Positions 8,201-17,263 of a stretch of 37,122 nucleotides of DNA are shown one piece after another. This stretch comes from Opitutales bacterium (lineage in GTDB: Bacteria; Verrucomicrobiota; Verrucomicrobiia; Opitutales; JABSRG01), in assembly GCA_013215165.1 (NCBI GenBank), contig JABSRG010000036.1, positions 1 to 37,122 on the forward strand, given 5' to 3'. The translations under genes and the position numbers were made by a program. The notes below the pieces were generated by a model. It was not told where the DNA came from, ran no database searches, and worked only from the letters and a program-made list of their open reading frames with translations. Position 1 is the stretch's first letter; every line of letters starts with the position of its first letter.

Positions 8201-10126
8201 TCAACGTGGCGATATCTATACAATACGTCCAACTTCAGCGACCGGATCGCGTCCACAGAGACCAGTGACTATGAGTCATCGGCAATGCCGTTTCTGAATA
8301 TAGCGATTCAACCGCTTACCGGGGAGGGCAGCAACGATGCTGAACGGCAATTTAGTAGAGATCGACCCGTTTTCAGTCGCATGTCGATTGCGGCAGAATC
8401 CTTTGATTTCCATCCATTCATAGATGGTCAGAGAACCACCGGCTTCACCAACAATCGTCGGCCGGACGGAACATCAGACGGCCTTGGCGGAAGAAGCTCC
8501 TTCTTTTTGACAATGGATAAGACGCCTTGGGACGACGGCCATTCAGACGGCAATGGCAGAGGATTTGTCGTGATAAGAAATAACCAGGACAGTTCAGATA
8601 ATTTATACAGGCCCCTCTCTCAACTCGCCGTTCGGAGTGCTCGACGCGCTAATTCAGAGATACTGTCGCTAGGGCAACTACAGCAAGTTAATCTAGCAAA
8701 GCACTATTACCAACCCTTTTCAGTTATAGGAAGCAGTCACGCTTCGTTATACACCGATAGAAGTTCTTTTGCTGGCATAAATTCTCGAGAAATCGGTGCG
8801 CAACAGGCCATTAATGCAAAGCGTCATGGAAACAACGCAGCAGATGCCAGCAGCCTTCCCGGAAATCAGATGCTCGATTTGAGCTATATCTCAAATGAGA
8901 ATATTTGGGATGGCTATTTCCTATCATCAATCACTTCTTCGTCTTTGCTTACAGCCGCTCTTGATGGAGATAAAAACCTGGGCAATAGCCGCTTGAGGTT
9001 CACCGATGCAGCACGTGCAGCATCCGATGGTGAAGTTCGCAACTTCAATGGCGCTGCTGCCTACCTTACAAGCATCGGTTCGCTGAATGTAAATTCAACA
9101 TCAGTCGAGGCCTGGAAAGCGCTGCTTACAGCGTTTAGAGATGTTAGCGTCAGCTCACAATCAGGTTCTCGAAATCCCAGCAATACCCTGCCAATCGTTA
9201 GAAGCCTTTTTCCTATCGGCGACGACATTCCGTTCACCGAGACCATAGACGACCCCCTAGCGCTGGGTGCCGTGAGTACTGACAAAGACTATTCCGCTCT
9301 ATTAAGCGGCTTTCGTTACTTTACAGATTCGATGGTTCAAACGCTTGCTGAACGCATTGTCGACGAGGTAAGAATGCGCGCCCCATTTTTCTCTTTGGCT
9401 GATTTTGTTAATAGGCGACTGATACCGCCCGAAGGTGCAGGAGATAGCGATTCAGCATGGTACAGCGCACGTACTGAGCCCGTTGTATTTTCAAGAAATC
9501 GCGCAGACTACATGGCGGCTTCCTACGATCCTCTTCCCGGCCTGCATGGGATATCAGGCACAATTCAAAGAGCCTTGGATGTTTCAGGGATCAACGGCGG
9601 TGTGAATTACCCAACTCTATCTCCCGATGGAATCGGGGGATCCCTGATAAGAGAAGATAGAGTCTTTCGGCCCCGAATCAAAGTAGGTCCAGCGATAGAT
9701 TCTAGTGATCTTGACAACAATTTCGATTTTGCTGCGACCTACATACCCCAAAATAATCGGGAGGCACATGTGATGGGTACTACATATCGCCATTATCTCG
9801 ATACTGAGCACCTAGCAGGAATGGCAGCAGGCGAATCAGGTGCACTCTTTGACGGCACGCCAGCGTTTGTTACCCAAGCTGATATTCTATCGATGATCGG
9901 CCCGGCACTCACTGCGCGTGGCGATACATTTGTCATCAGGAGCTATGGCGATTCGGTTGAGCAAGAAACAGGTGTAATCCAATCTCAGGCATACTTAGAA
10001 GCAGTTGTGCAGAGAGTGATCGAACCCGTCGAAGCCATTGCTGGAGACGCTTTCCAGACTAATAGCGACATGGGTCGAAAATACCGTGTCGTATCCATCC
10101 GCTGGCTTTCAGAAGACGAGGTATGA
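5252..10126 (+). CDS. Giant prepilin-like protein (Verru_Chthon cassette A-like)
   Basis: This 1624-residue protein begins with a basic leader, then GGFALIMSIVLVAFLFLLL. That looks like a type IV prepilin signal with cleavage before Phe21 and no Glu at position +5, as in GspK/PilX-type minor pilins. The rest is a large extracytoplasmic region. Asp-rich calcium-type motifs include DIDRDGDS near residue 630 and DDDGDEIRDGEE near 965. A conserved-looking C-terminal block contains ARGDTFVIRSYGD and EAVVQRVIEP. The layout matches what I recall of the verrucomicrobial 'Verru_Chthon cassette protein A' family; that match is from memory. The stop overlaps the next gene by 4 nt (ATGA), so the two are coupled. 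It probably acts as a surface or pseudopilus-tip component. No pilus assembly genes are in the window. Confidence 0.75.
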   Translation: MAIPQSIRNKSPYKESRKGGFALIMSIVLVAFLFLLLVSLSTIVHVESQVQTLQEKENEARMNALVGLRVAIGELQRHSGPDQRVTMAATSLFPHKDFNELYDADKDISTSSIYGDTVPASEQMFEIFKDEARASTLRSYLDSVGTYLVPNERKSFDQRIRDWWNEGKSANTLNDERNPYWTAVLDTSLRVNRASNPRATPSSLPALSYDRQEQVEFGEYKRDQVPIWLVSGNERHTIDQGAAANYPAAYYYRPDVPLEDLIRSDPDLNLTNNSVDDYIVELVGDSAPTAAESADGMHGRVSVAKMPLKNASSAGGGTTVGHYAYWVGDESVKANFAVQDPFSSANEGTPEYRNRLQVPQRVGWERIGGFSDLYDAGLTTIDPNSEDFLKLINHHQLGLIEPLFSDAQGNAGLNASPLKSNFHHITSYSNSLLTSTALGGLRKDLTQYLEDGDGLSDSRPIANPERYAANDPRSDAWSSIFPTIPSQGFPIDNPLALDGVPTWGQVREWYQNEASGAGAGAIEVNGDTFPVLARMMMWWGLSYENGTVFQHWLPQFVLWNPYDVGLQEATYRISPGFSPEFMDLMIAKEVIGNQINADSSPVNPATFNLSSLQDEEEADWQIYTITQDDIDRDGDSIGWHGLDDGIEITKTVGEITTTEVYPLYTIRDTSDSENQEIVAYSEIHSVGLNDQIVIFKGYIDADGDSPYTSLSGQDVADNDDGAYFAAVTKSNEETFDFTYGPWPFPDANMENGTSDAFGNFYYWLKPSIANNINLASTRFGTAGRNGTTNGYLHGDIAGWRSTQGRFSLRVLPFESAVSDTSEERDIDNPLWFEITDSFEAGEAKIFTIAKDFLWNRQAVVPLENVLDEARPSSMRFPLFDVAFGPADAETQDLKIAVDMRSQDSLVNFFPQMTLAGTAGDTTLVESAYYYDESHGLGLVSEGHGGIHGNFIGGEFSEASGNPYNQDDDGDEIRDGEEPHPYLTSTWRYLYNTSNFSDRIASTETSDYESSAMPFLNIAIQPLTGEGSNDAERQFSRDRPVFSRMSIAAESFDFHPFIDGQRTTGFTNNRRPDGTSDGLGGRSSFFLTMDKTPWDDGHSDGNGRGFVVIRNNQDSSDNLYRPLSQLAVRSARRANSEILSLGQLQQVNLAKHYYQPFSVIGSSHASLYTDRSSFAGINSREIGAQQAINAKRHGNNAADASSLPGNQMLDLSYISNENIWDGYFLSSITSSSLLTAALDGDKNLGNSRLRFTDAARAASDGEVRNFNGAAAYLTSIGSLNVNSTSVEAWKALLTAFRDVSVSSQSGSRNPSNTLPIVRSLFPIGDDIPFTETIDDPLALGAVSTDKDYSALLSGFRYFTDSMVQTLAERIVDEVRMRAPFFSLADFVNRRLIPPEGAGDSDSAWYSARTEPVVFSRNRADYMAASYDPLPGLHGISGTIQRALDVSGINGGVNYPTLSPDGIGGSLIREDRVFRPRIKVGPAIDSSDLDNNFDFAATYIPQNNREAHVMGTTYRHYLDTEHLAGMAAGESGALFDGTPAFVTQADILSMIGPALTARGDTFVIRSYGDSVEQETGVIQSQAYLEAVVQRVIEPVEAIAGDAFQTNSDMGRKYRVVSIRWLSEDEV

Positions 10127-10878
10127 GAAAGCCTATCCTTACGTTTCTGTTCTGTGCACCGATTTTAGTAGCGTCTGTGTTGGGCCAAGGGATCCTGTCT
10201 AGTCCAATTGAAATTCCAACACGAGAACTGGCAGTCTGTTACTTGTTTGCTGACCGCACTCCTAAACTCTTCTATCTAAATACGAACCAAGAGTATACAC
10301 CGCTGAGGATCGACAGAGTTCGCTTCCAAACCTGGAATCGCATACCTGCTACAAAGGAGTTGATTCTTTATGCAAATGTTCCTGATCCCGAGGTTCCAAA
10401 TCAAACGAAGATGGTGGAAGCCGGTCGCTATAGCTTACCCGGTGCGACAGGTTTGGAACGGGCGCGATTGCTTTTTTATTTCGATAAAAATGGAAAGACC
10501 GACTGGTTTACACTCGAGGCCGATGCTGAGATTCACGCACCCCTTCAGATGCGAGTGATGAACTTGGCAAACATCCCTGTGGCCATATCGGTAGATGGGG
10601 ATCAAGCGGTTATTCAACCACGTAGCGAAGAATTCTTCACGCCGGTCGATGAGCTAAATGTCAGATACCGAGTTCAATTTGCCTACCAACAACCCGGACA
10701 ATCCCCATATAGCTCAACGGGAAGCTCTTTCCGATTTCGCCATCTCAGCGAACGACAAACTGTCATATTCGGTTACCAACCAGTCTTTTCATATATCGGA
10801 GAGAATGAGAAAGACCGACGACGCGTCTTGAACGGTTGGGAGATTAAGATGCTCCGGTTTTATGATCGTGTTCAGTGA
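10123..10878 (+). CDS. Exported partner of the giant prepilin-like protein
   Basis: This 251-residue protein has a clear signal peptide (MRKPILTFLFCAPILVASVLG, cut near residue 21) and a mature beta-rich domain with many aromatic residues, ending EIKMLRFYDRVQ. Its ATG overlaps the stop of the giant gene by 4 nt, which argues that the proteins are made together and act on the same envelope structure. I do not recognise a characterised family. It could be a periplasmic chaperone-like or surface-associated subunit, but that is only a guess from context. Confidence 0.7.
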   Translation: MRKPILTFLFCAPILVASVLGQGILSSPIEIPTRELAVCYLFADRTPKLFYLNTNQEYTPLRIDRVRFQTWNRIPATKELILYANVPDPEVPNQTKMVEAGRYSLPGATGLERARLLFYFDKNGKTDWFTLEADAEIHAPLQMRVMNLANIPVAISVDGDQAVIQPRSEEFFTPVDELNVRYRVQFAYQQPGQSPYSSTGSSFRFRHLSERQTVIFGYQPVFSYIGENEKDRRRVLNGWEIKMLRFYDRVQ

Positions 10879-10923
10879 CCCATTCCGATATCAAAGATAA
10901 AGGCCATGAAGTCAAAAGAAGGA

Positions 10924-11154
10924 GGACGAGCCTTTAGCTTCTGCTCGCTCTAGTTCGGAGTAACGCTGTTTTCCCATTCAAAAGGTGGAAGAGGAAGAGG
11001 GAGTGGACGCTACGCTTTTGTCGTCGCTCTGCTCCTCGGAACGAACCCCTGGGGTTCTCATCCCTCTTCTGAACGACGAGCCTTTAACTTCTGCTCGCTC
11101 TAGTTCCGAGTAACGCTGTTTTGCGATTCAAAAGGTGGCGGAGGAAGAGGGATT
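10924..11154. repeat. Duplicated tRNA-Ser 3' flank with inverted T-arm fragments
   Basis: An 81-nt unit occurs twice exactly 150 nt apart (10924-11004 and 11074-11154) with about seven mismatches. The right copy includes the 3' end of the real tRNA-Ser gene; the left copy carries a decayed version of the same end (10984-11004). Between them lies a palindrome, GAACCCC-T-GGGGTTC (11043-11057), leading into ATCCCTCTTC on the plus strand, which resembles the tRNA T-arm in opposite orientation. GAAGAGGGA (10994-11002) and TCCCTCTTC (11061-11069) are perfect inverted arms. No integrase is present, so this is debris rather than an element. Confidence 0.75.
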
Positions 11155-11223
11155 CGAACCCCCGAGACCTTTCGGCCTAACGGTTTTCAAGACCGCCGCG
11201 ATCGGCCACTCTGCCATTCCTCC
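11136..11223 (-). tRNA. tRNA-Ser (anticodon UGA), CCA encoded
   Basis: The 88-nt minus-strand sequence has a perfect 7-bp acceptor (GGAGGAA with TTCCTCC), discriminator G and encoded CCA. The anticodon loop CTTGAAA reads UGA, the variable arm is long, and the T-arm is GGGGGTTCGAATCCC. These are the hallmarks of tRNA-Ser decoding UCA. Degenerate copies of its 3' end lie just downstream. Confidence 0.96.
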
Positions 11224-11384
11224 TACCGAGGTGAAAATTTGGTTTTTGGCCTGTAAGATGGCAATAATAAATTTCCTTCAGATTTCTTTCACAGTTTTGT
11301 TGCCCCGTCGGTCTTATGCCACTCAATCGCCTTCCGTAACTCACCAGTAAGGTTATATCCTCCTGCACTGTATCCAATCGACCT

Positions 11385-11870
11385 ATGCTCCCCTCGAAAG
11401 CCAGAACCAACACGGGCTACCGCGGCGTCATTCGTGTCAATTACGAGAATCAAGGCCAAAACGGTTTTCTCGTCAAAGCTGCTCGCAATGGTAAACGGAT
11501 CCACAAGCTCATTCACCTGCATCGCTTCGACGGAGACGAAAAGAAAGCTTTTGCCGTCGCGAAGAAAGAAGCAGATGCCTTCTTCAAAGCCAACCCAAAG
11601 AAGAAGACTTCTGCCATCGCTTCGGCACCTTCGAAGCGCAACTCATCCGGGGTCGTAGGGGTCCGTCTCGTCGCTCAAAAATACCGATGGCGCTCCAATC
11701 CGGAAAAGGAAACTTACAATTATTATGTAGAGGCCAAGTGGAGCCCAGAGCCTCACGTTTATAAGTCCAAGCGTTTTTCAATAAAAGAGCACGGAGAGGA
11801 AGAAGCCTGGCGTTTGGCCATTAAAGCGCGCATGGATGGGATCGATTCCGCCGAGAAAAAGCTTACCTAG
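11385..11870 (+). CDS. Probable AP2-like DNA-binding protein
   Basis: This 161-residue basic protein appears to carry two AP2-like modules: NTGYRGVIRVNY at residues 9-20 and SSGVVGVRLVAQKYRW around residues 86-101. Each is followed by a predicted helix (EKKAFAVAKKEADAFF and GEEEAWRLAIKARMDG). The glycine-rich start, beta strands and closing helix resemble bacterial AP2/ERF-type DNA-binding domains, often found in homing or mobile-element proteins. No HNH nuclease is visible. It lies next to tRNA-Ser and its broken copies, so a mobile origin is plausible. The family call is from pattern memory. Confidence 0.6.
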   Translation: MLPSKARTNTGYRGVIRVNYENQGQNGFLVKAARNGKRIHKLIHLHRFDGDEKKAFAVAKKEADAFFKANPKKKTSAIASAPSKRNSSGVVGVRLVAQKYRWRSNPEKETYNYYVEAKWSPEPHVYKSKRFSIKEHGEEEAWRLAIKARMDGIDSAEKKLT

Positions 11871-11880
11871 TTGCAGGATT

Positions 11881-12663
11881 TCACAATTGTTTATTGAGGC
11901 CGTCCCAAGCGAGCTCGACGCCCTCAGGCAAGCCTTGGTTGATCGTCTCGTGATCTACAAAGCTCGCAATATGGGTAAGGTAGGTCTGTTTAGCTCGTAT
12001 CCTCAAGGCGACGTCAACTGCCTCACTTATCGACATATGGCTAGGATGCGGCTGGGGCCGTAATCCATCCACAATGAGTAGATCCACACCCTCCGATGCA
12101 ACAATCGCCTCCTCGGGCACTGAGGAACAATCGGTGAAGTAGGCGCAGCGACGTTTTGTCTGTCTCTCCTCGAAGACCAAGCCTAATACTTGAAAGCTCC
12201 CATGGGGGAGATCAAATGAACGAATGGTTCCACCTGGTAATTCCAGCACATCAGGCATCGATTCCACTTGAAAAGCAGGATAGCCACGGACACGCGGGCG
12301 ATCGAGAATCGCATAGGGATACATCGTATGGATACGCCGCGAACCCTCAGTGTTGGTATACACAGGCAATGCTACCCCACCCTGCAAATCACAAAATCGA
12401 CGTAAATCGTCCATGCCGGCAATGTGATCGGCGTGGCCATGAGTCAGGATAAAAGTATCGATCCACTCGACCGAGTTCTTCAAACACTGCATGCGAAATT
12501 CCGGCCCAGCATCGACTTGGATATGATGGCCGCCCATCTCCACATGAATCGATGCGCGCGTGCGCCAGTTCTTTTCGTTATCAAGATCCAAATGCTCAGG
12601 ATTACCGTGAGCGATCATCGGCACGCCCTGAGATGTGCCGCTACCTAATACCGTAATTTCCAT
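11881..12663 (-). CDS. MBL-fold metal hydrolase, PhnP-like
   Basis: This 260-residue metallo-beta-lactamase-fold protein has the TVLGSGTSQGVP opening typical of PhnP and RNase Z-like phosphodiesterases. The zinc motif HGHADH is at residues 75-80, followed by a second Asp (FTDCSSVP) and a C-terminal His (LTHIASFVDH). PhnP cleaves cyclic phosphodiesters in phosphonate use, but no phn genes are nearby. The conserved place downstream of ruvX suggests a housekeeping nucleotide phosphodiesterase instead. It begins 17 nt after ruvX and is the last gene of the secA operon. Confidence 0.88.
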   Translation of the reverse strand: MEITVLGSGTSQGVPMIAHGNPEHLDLDNEKNWRTRASIHVEMGGHHIQVDAGPEFRMQCLKNSVEWIDTFILTHGHADHIAGMDDLRRFCDLQGGVALPVYTNTEGSRRIHTMYPYAILDRPRVRGYPAFQVESMPDVLELPGGTIRSFDLPHGSFQVLGLVFEERQTKRRCAYFTDCSSVPEEAIVASEGVDLLIVDGLRPQPHPSHMSISEAVDVALRIRAKQTYLTHIASFVDHETINQGLPEGVELAWDGLNKQL

Positions 12664-12680
12664 AACTCAGCGAACCCGCT

Positions 12681-13145
12681 CTAATCGTCTTGCCACATGC
12701 CATCGCCACAGGAGTCTGCCGGCATGCCCATCGACGGATAGCGCATATCCAAGAAATCCTGAAGAATCAAAGTCGCCGCACGCGAGTCAAGGTCACCCGA
12801 TTTGCGATCCCATTTTTGCTTCATCCCACGCAGCTGTGTCTCTACCTGGTGACTGGTCAGGCGCTCATCGACGCGATGAATCGGTAGCACGACACCAGCC
12901 TTCTTCAGCTCGCCGATAAAGGCATCTACTTCCTTAGCCTTAAATCCTACCGAGCCGTCCATATTGTAAGGATACCCTATCACAATCTCCTCAATCCTCC
13001 GTTCGTGGAGCAGTGTTTTAATGTGCGCGATGCGATGGCTCTTTTTAGAATCGACTGCCGCAGAAATCGGCGTGGCAACAGCGAGGTCATCACCGATGGC
13101 CAGGCCGATTCTCTTTTCGCCGTAATCAATCCCAAGGTATTTCAT
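12681..13145 (-). CDS. ruvX: YqgF/RuvX family pre-16S rRNA nuclease
   Basis: This 154-residue RNase H-fold protein has the opening GIDYGEKRIGLAIGDD with the first catalytic Asp, the central VIGYPYNMDGSVG and VDERLTSHQVE motifs, and a C-terminal DSRAATLILQDFL with the last acidic residue. YqgF trims the 5' end of 16S rRNA; an older annotation is putative Holliday junction resolvase. Length is normal. It lies 27 nt after hemC on the same strand within the secA-hemC-ruvX-MBL run. Confidence 0.92.
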   Translation of the reverse strand: MKYLGIDYGEKRIGLAIGDDLAVATPISAAVDSKKSHRIAHIKTLLHERRIEEIVIGYPYNMDGSVGFKAKEVDAFIGELKKAGVVLPIHRVDERLTSHQVETQLRGMKQKWDRKSGDLDSRAATLILQDFLDMRYPSMGMPADSCGDGMWQDD

Positions 13146-13172
13146 CGCTTTCTCTCTTTTTTCAATGAATCC

Positions 13173-14027
13173 TTAACACAGAGTGCGCGCGATAGACTCT
13201 ACCTGCTCTGAGGTAAACGTCGCTTCGATCGGGTACTCTTTCCGCCCCAATTCCTCTTTGAATATATAAACGCGCTGGTCCGTCACATGAATCGCGACGG
13301 CCGTATGGCAGCCCCCACCCAGCGCAGCGAGTAACTGGCGCTCTAAGTTCACACACTTCGCCGTTTCCCGACAGAGGAATGGAGCTAAAACGGGCACATC
13401 TTCTTCGCGGCATTCCAGCGCGATGGCAGCCTGCCCTGCCGCCGGAATCATCTCAGCCAATGACATGGGCCGAAACACCAACCCTTCAAATTCTTCAATT
13501 CCAAGACGCGACAAGCCAGCAGCCGCAAGATACGTAGCATCGGCCTGACCCTGCGCGATCTTACGCAGCCGTGTTTCCACAGACCCTCGAATTTCAAAAA
13601 ACTCGGCATCGGGAAACAGTTGTTTCGCTTGAGCTCTACGTCGCGGCGATCCAGTTGCAATCGTCTTGGGTGAATCCACGCCTCTGCGCACAACCAAGAC
13701 ATCGGCGGGATCTACCCGGGGTAAATATCCTGCCAAGCTCAACCCATCAGGCAGTTCTGTGGGCATATCCTTAGCACTATGAACGGCCAAATCTGCTCGC
13801 CCGTCTAGCATGGCCACCTCCAGCTCTTTGGTAAACAGCCCCTTGCCGCCCCGCTCCTCAAGCGACCAACTCTGCCGCTGATCCCCAGACGTGCTCATCG
13901 GCAAAAGCTCATGCTCAAGCCCAGAGATTGCTTCAGTCAAGTGCTCTACGGTCGCGAGGGTTTGCCGCATAGCGAGAGGACTCTTCCGCGTTGCGACGCG
14001 GAGCTTCTTTTCAGGCAAGCGGATCAT
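13173..14027 (-). CDS. hemC: Porphobilinogen deaminase HemC
   Basis: HemC joins four porphobilinogens into hydroxymethylbilane. The 284-residue protein has the LRVATRKSPLAMRQ opening, the catalytic Asp87 in HSAKDMP, the basic substrate-binding TGSPRRRAQ segment, and Cys240 in GGGCHTAVA, which carries the dipyrromethane cofactor. It begins 5 nt after the secA stop, so the two are almost certainly co-transcribed. Compared with E. coli HemC (313 residues) the C-terminal domain is somewhat short. Other heme genes apart from hemA at 3343 are not in the window. Confidence 0.95.
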   Translation of the reverse strand: MIRLPEKKLRVATRKSPLAMRQTLATVEHLTEAISGLEHELLPMSTSGDQRQSWSLEERGGKGLFTKELEVAMLDGRADLAVHSAKDMPTELPDGLSLAGYLPRVDPADVLVVRRGVDSPKTIATGSPRRRAQAKQLFPDAEFFEIRGSVETRLRKIAQGQADATYLAAAGLSRLGIEEFEGLVFRPMSLAEMIPAAGQAAIALECREEDVPVLAPFLCRETAKCVNLERQLLAALGGGCHTAVAIHVTDQRVYIFKEELGRKEYPIEATFTSEQVESIARTLC

Positions 14028-14032
14028 TCAGC

Positions 14033-17000
14033 CTACTTCTTGACCTCTACTAGCTGCCATCCCTCATTCTCGATAAGAGCCTCGGCCTTCTTAAATTTCA
14101 TCTCGGCCGTCTCCCCAGCTTTCCGGATCACCACCAGGTCATTGCGGCCGACTTTAGGCATCTCGCGCTTGATGGGTTTGATCTTGGGCAAGGATGCCTT
14201 CTTAGGTGCCGGGCGACCTGCACCCTCTGGAGGCTGACCTGCCGCAGCGCCCTGTTGAGCTGCCAGCTGTTGAGGCAAACTCGCCCCGCCACCCTCAGAT
14301 GGACCCGCGGTTGTAACTTTCTTCTGCAAGCGAGCGACCATATTATTGATGGCCTGGGCATTGGTCGCCGTGCGAAAGACACTGGAGCAAATTTCGGTGC
14401 GCACACGCCCCATCATTTCCTGGAAATAGCGGAAACCCTCGTTCTTATACTCACTTAGAGGATCCTTTTGGCCGTAACCACGGAGACCCACCGCGCGGCG
14501 TAGTTCTTCCATTTCCGTAAGATGGTCCTGCCAATTACGATCCACCGATCGGATCACCAAATAGCGCTCGAGCGGAGTGATGCGCTCGGGGTCCTCAAGT
14601 TCTACCTTCGTATCATAGGCATCTTTAACACGTACTAGGAGTTCCTCTGTGAGCTGAGGCGCTTCTTTCTCGGCGACATCCTCATCCTTCGCACCGATGG
14701 GAAATGTCTGGTTGAGCCAGTTTTTGAGGGCTTCAGGCTCTTCGATCATCTCCTCCACACGCTCTTCCAGCTCTTCCTCGATCATCTCGAAAATCGTCTC
14801 ACGCGGGGACTCATTTTCAAGAGCGTCGTTACGGATGCCGTAGACTACCTCGCGCTGATTGTTGAGCACATCGTCGTAAGACAACAGACGTTTACGGATC
14901 ATATAGTTCTGTTGCTCGACCTTCTTCTGCGCATTCTCGATCGACCAGTTCAACATCGGATGGCTCAACTCTTCGCCATCCTCCAGCGAACTGTTGAGTA
15001 TCTTGGACATCGGTCCCGCATTGGCGAAGAGGCGCATCAGATCGTCCTCGAGAGAGATGAAAAATTTTGAATAACCGGGGTCACCTTGACGCGCGCAACG
15101 TCCACGCAACTGGCGATCGATCCGGCGCGACTCGTGACGCTCGGTGCCCAATACGAAAAGGCCACCCAGATCAGCGACGCCGTCACCTAGCTTGATGTCC
15201 GTTCCGCGACCCGCCATGTTCGTCGCGATCGTGACAGCTCCTCGCTGACCGGCGCGGGCGACGATTTCCGCCTCTTGGGCGTGGTATTTCGCATTCAGGA
15301 CGCTGTGAACAATATTCCTCCGTTTTAGCATGCGACTCAGCAGCTCGGAAGCTTCTACAGATGCCGTGCCGACAAGAACGGGCTGACCTTTCGAGTGAGC
15401 CGTCTGGATGTCTTGAATGACGGCATTGAATTTTTCCCTGCGCGATTTGTAGACCACATCATCGCCATCCACCCGCTGGTTCGGGCGGTGGGTCGGTATG
15501 ACCATCACCTTGAGGCGGTAGATATCGAAAAACTCACCTGCCTCGGTCTCGGCCGTTCCGGTCATGCCGGCCAGCTTCTCGTAGAGTCGGAAATAGTTTT
15601 GGATCGTGATCGACGCATAGGTCTTGGTCTCCTTCTCAATGGCGACGCCTTCCTTCGCTTCGACGGCCTGGTGCAAGCCATCAGACCAACGGCGCCCCGG
15701 CATTACGCGACCCGTATTTTCGTCGACGATCTGGACTTTGCCTTCTTGCACGACGTATTGCTGATCTTTTTCGTAAAGACTGTAAGCGCGCAGCAGCTGA
15801 GAAATCGTGTGGATTTCCTCACTGGTTTTTTGATAAGTCTGTTCCAACGCCTGCTTCTCCTTGACTTTATCCTCATCATTCAAGGCGCGATCGGCATCGA
15901 TCTCATTGAACTGGGTCGGTAAATCTTGAAGCAAGAAAGCCGCAGGATCGTTCGGTTTGAGATACTCGCGCCCTTTTTCCGTGAGATCAGCCTGGTGCTG
16001 CTTCTCATCGATTTGGTAAAGCAGGGCCTCCTTGATAGCGTATTTCTCCTGTTTCTGGAAATCGGCGTTCAGCTCAAGGTCGAACTTGTCCATATCTTTA
16101 CGAACATCGCCGTCTTCCTGCATCCGCATGAGCTGCTTATTCTTGGGCATACCCCACTTCACCTGAGTCATCAGCTTCATGGCCTCGCGGCGCTCGCCAT
16201 TTTCATCGGCCAAGATCTTCTTCGCTTCGTCCATCCAGCCATTACACAGGCGCTCTTGCTGGCGAACCAGACGCTGAATTCCCGATTTAAACTGGTCAAA
16301 AGGCAGAGGTGTATCGTCCTGAACAGGACCCGAAATAATCAGCGGCGTCCGCGCTTCATCGACAAGAATAGAGTCCACTTCATCGATGATGCAAAAGTAG
16401 TGTCCCGCCTGAACTTGATCTTCAATACGCCCGGCCATGCCATTATCACGTAGATAATCAAAGCCAAATTCGGAAGACGTCCCATAGGTGATATTGCAGC
16501 CGTACATGGCTCGTTTTGTGGCGGGATCCATCTGGTTCTTAAGACAACCGACCGTCAATCCGAGAAAACGGAAGAGGTGGCCCATCCACTCCGAGTCCCG
16601 CTGCGCTAGATACTCATTGACTGTGACCAGCTGGCAATTGAGACCGGTGAGGGCGTTGAGATAAAGGGGGGCGGTACAAGTGAGTGTTTTACCTTCACCG
16701 GTCTGCATCTCGGCAATCGTGCGACGGTGCAGTGCCAGCCCACCGATAAGCTGCACATCGTAATGCACCATCTGCCACTCCTGAGTCGTTCCTGAAAACT
16801 CGACCTCGCGTCCACATAGACGACGCGCCGCATTCTTCACCACAGCGAAGGCCTCAGGCAGGATTTCATCGAGCACCTTTTGACGGGCATCGATAATGGC
16901 CTGGCCCTTCTTTTCGGGAGAAGCGGAGGCAAATTTCTCCTCAGCAGCACCCACCGCCGCCTTCACCTGCTCCATAAATAAGCGGGTCTTCCCCTGGAGT

Positions 17001-17125
17001 TCAGCATCACTCAGCGACTGCAGCCCGACCTCGATCTGATTGATCTGTTTTACGATCGGTTCGGCCTCTTTGAGGAATTTACGGTAATGGCGACCAGAGA
17101 ATTTTTTAAGGATAGCACCAATCAT
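14033..17125 (-). CDS. secA: Preprotein translocase ATPase SecA
   Basis: SecA drives protein export through SecYEG. The 1030-residue protein has Walker A MQTGEGKT (140-147), Walker B DEVDS (248-252) followed by [11 protein letters not shown], and the helicase motifs [10 protein letters not shown] and [13 protein letters not shown] large charged insertion of about 150 residues in the first half precedes [14 protein letters not shown], as in some Bacteroidota and Verrucomicrobiota SecAs. The usual CxCxSG zinc tail is absent. After KVGRND (991-996) the protein continues with a helical segment ending [12 protein letters not shown] 17125 is chosen because upstream extension to 17326 enters an intergenic repeat. 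It heads an operon with hemC, ruvX and an MBL hydrolase. Confidence 0.97.
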   Translation of the reverse strand: MIGAILKKFSGRHYRKFLKEAEPIVKQINQIEVGLQSLSDAELQGKTRLFMEQVKAAVGAAEEKFASASPEKKGQAIIDARQKVLDEILPEAFAVVKNAARRLCGREVEFSGTTQEWQMVHYDVQLIGGLALHRRTIAEMQTGEGKTLTCTAPLYLNALTGLNCQLVTVNEYLAQRDSEWMGHLFRFLGLTVGCLKNQMDPATKRAMYGCNITYGTSSEFGFDYLRDNGMAGRIEDQVQAGHYFCIIDEVDSILVDEARTPLIISGPVQDDTPLPFDQFKSGIQRLVRQQERLCNGWMDEAKKILADENGERREAMKLMTQVKWGMPKNKQLMRMQEDGDVRKDMDKFDLELNADFQKQEKYAIKEALLYQIDEKQHQADLTEKGREYLKPNDPAAFLLQDLPTQFNEIDADRALNDEDKVKEKQALEQTYQKTSEEIHTISQLLRAYSLYEKDQQYVVQEGKVQIVDENTGRVMPGRRWSDGLHQAVEAKEGVAIEKETKTYASITIQNYFRLYEKLAGMTGTAETEAGEFFDIYRLKVMVIPTHRPNQRVDGDDVVYKSRREKFNAVIQDIQTAHSKGQPVLVGTASVEASELLSRMLKRRNIVHSVLNAKYHAQEAEIVARAGQRGAVTIATNMAGRGTDIKLGDGVADLGGLFVLGTERHESRRIDRQLRGRCARQGDPGYSKFFISLEDDLMRLFANAGPMSKILNSSLEDGEELSHPMLNWSIENAQKKVEQQNYMIRKRLLSYDDVLNNQREVVYGIRNDALENESPRETIFEMIEEELEERVEEMIEEPEALKNWLNQTFPIGAKDEDVAEKEAPQLTEELLVRVKDAYDTKVELEDPERITPLERYLVIRSVDRNWQDHLTEMEELRRAVGLRGYGQKDPLSEYKNEGFRYFQEMMGRVRTEICSSVFRTATNAQAINNMVARLQKKVTTAGPSEGGGASLPQQLAAQQGAAAGQPPEGAGRPAPKKASLPKIKPIKREMPKVGRNDLVVIRKAGETAEMKFKKAEALIENEGWQLVEVKK

Positions 17126-17263
17126 GGCGTCGTGTCTGAGAAAGTTGGGTTTGCTTTGGCTTCGAGCGAAAAACCAATGAAGATGAAGAACGCCGCACAT
17201 CAATGCAAGCGCGCTCCGCGCGTAGTCGCTGCCGTGGGTGCAATTGAATGGACGGGGACATGT

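Noticed and set aside
10924-11154. CRISPR array
   Set aside because: Only two long imperfect copies 150 nt apart, one containing tRNA sequence, with no spacer series or cas gene.
10924-11223. Integrated mobile island at tRNA-Ser
   Set aside because: The repeats are only 150 nt apart and no integrase or cargo is present; at most a scar remains.
15395-16453. Two 175-residue plus-strand frames opposite secA
   Set aside because: They are antisense shadows of a well-conserved gene with no own start signals or recognisable family.
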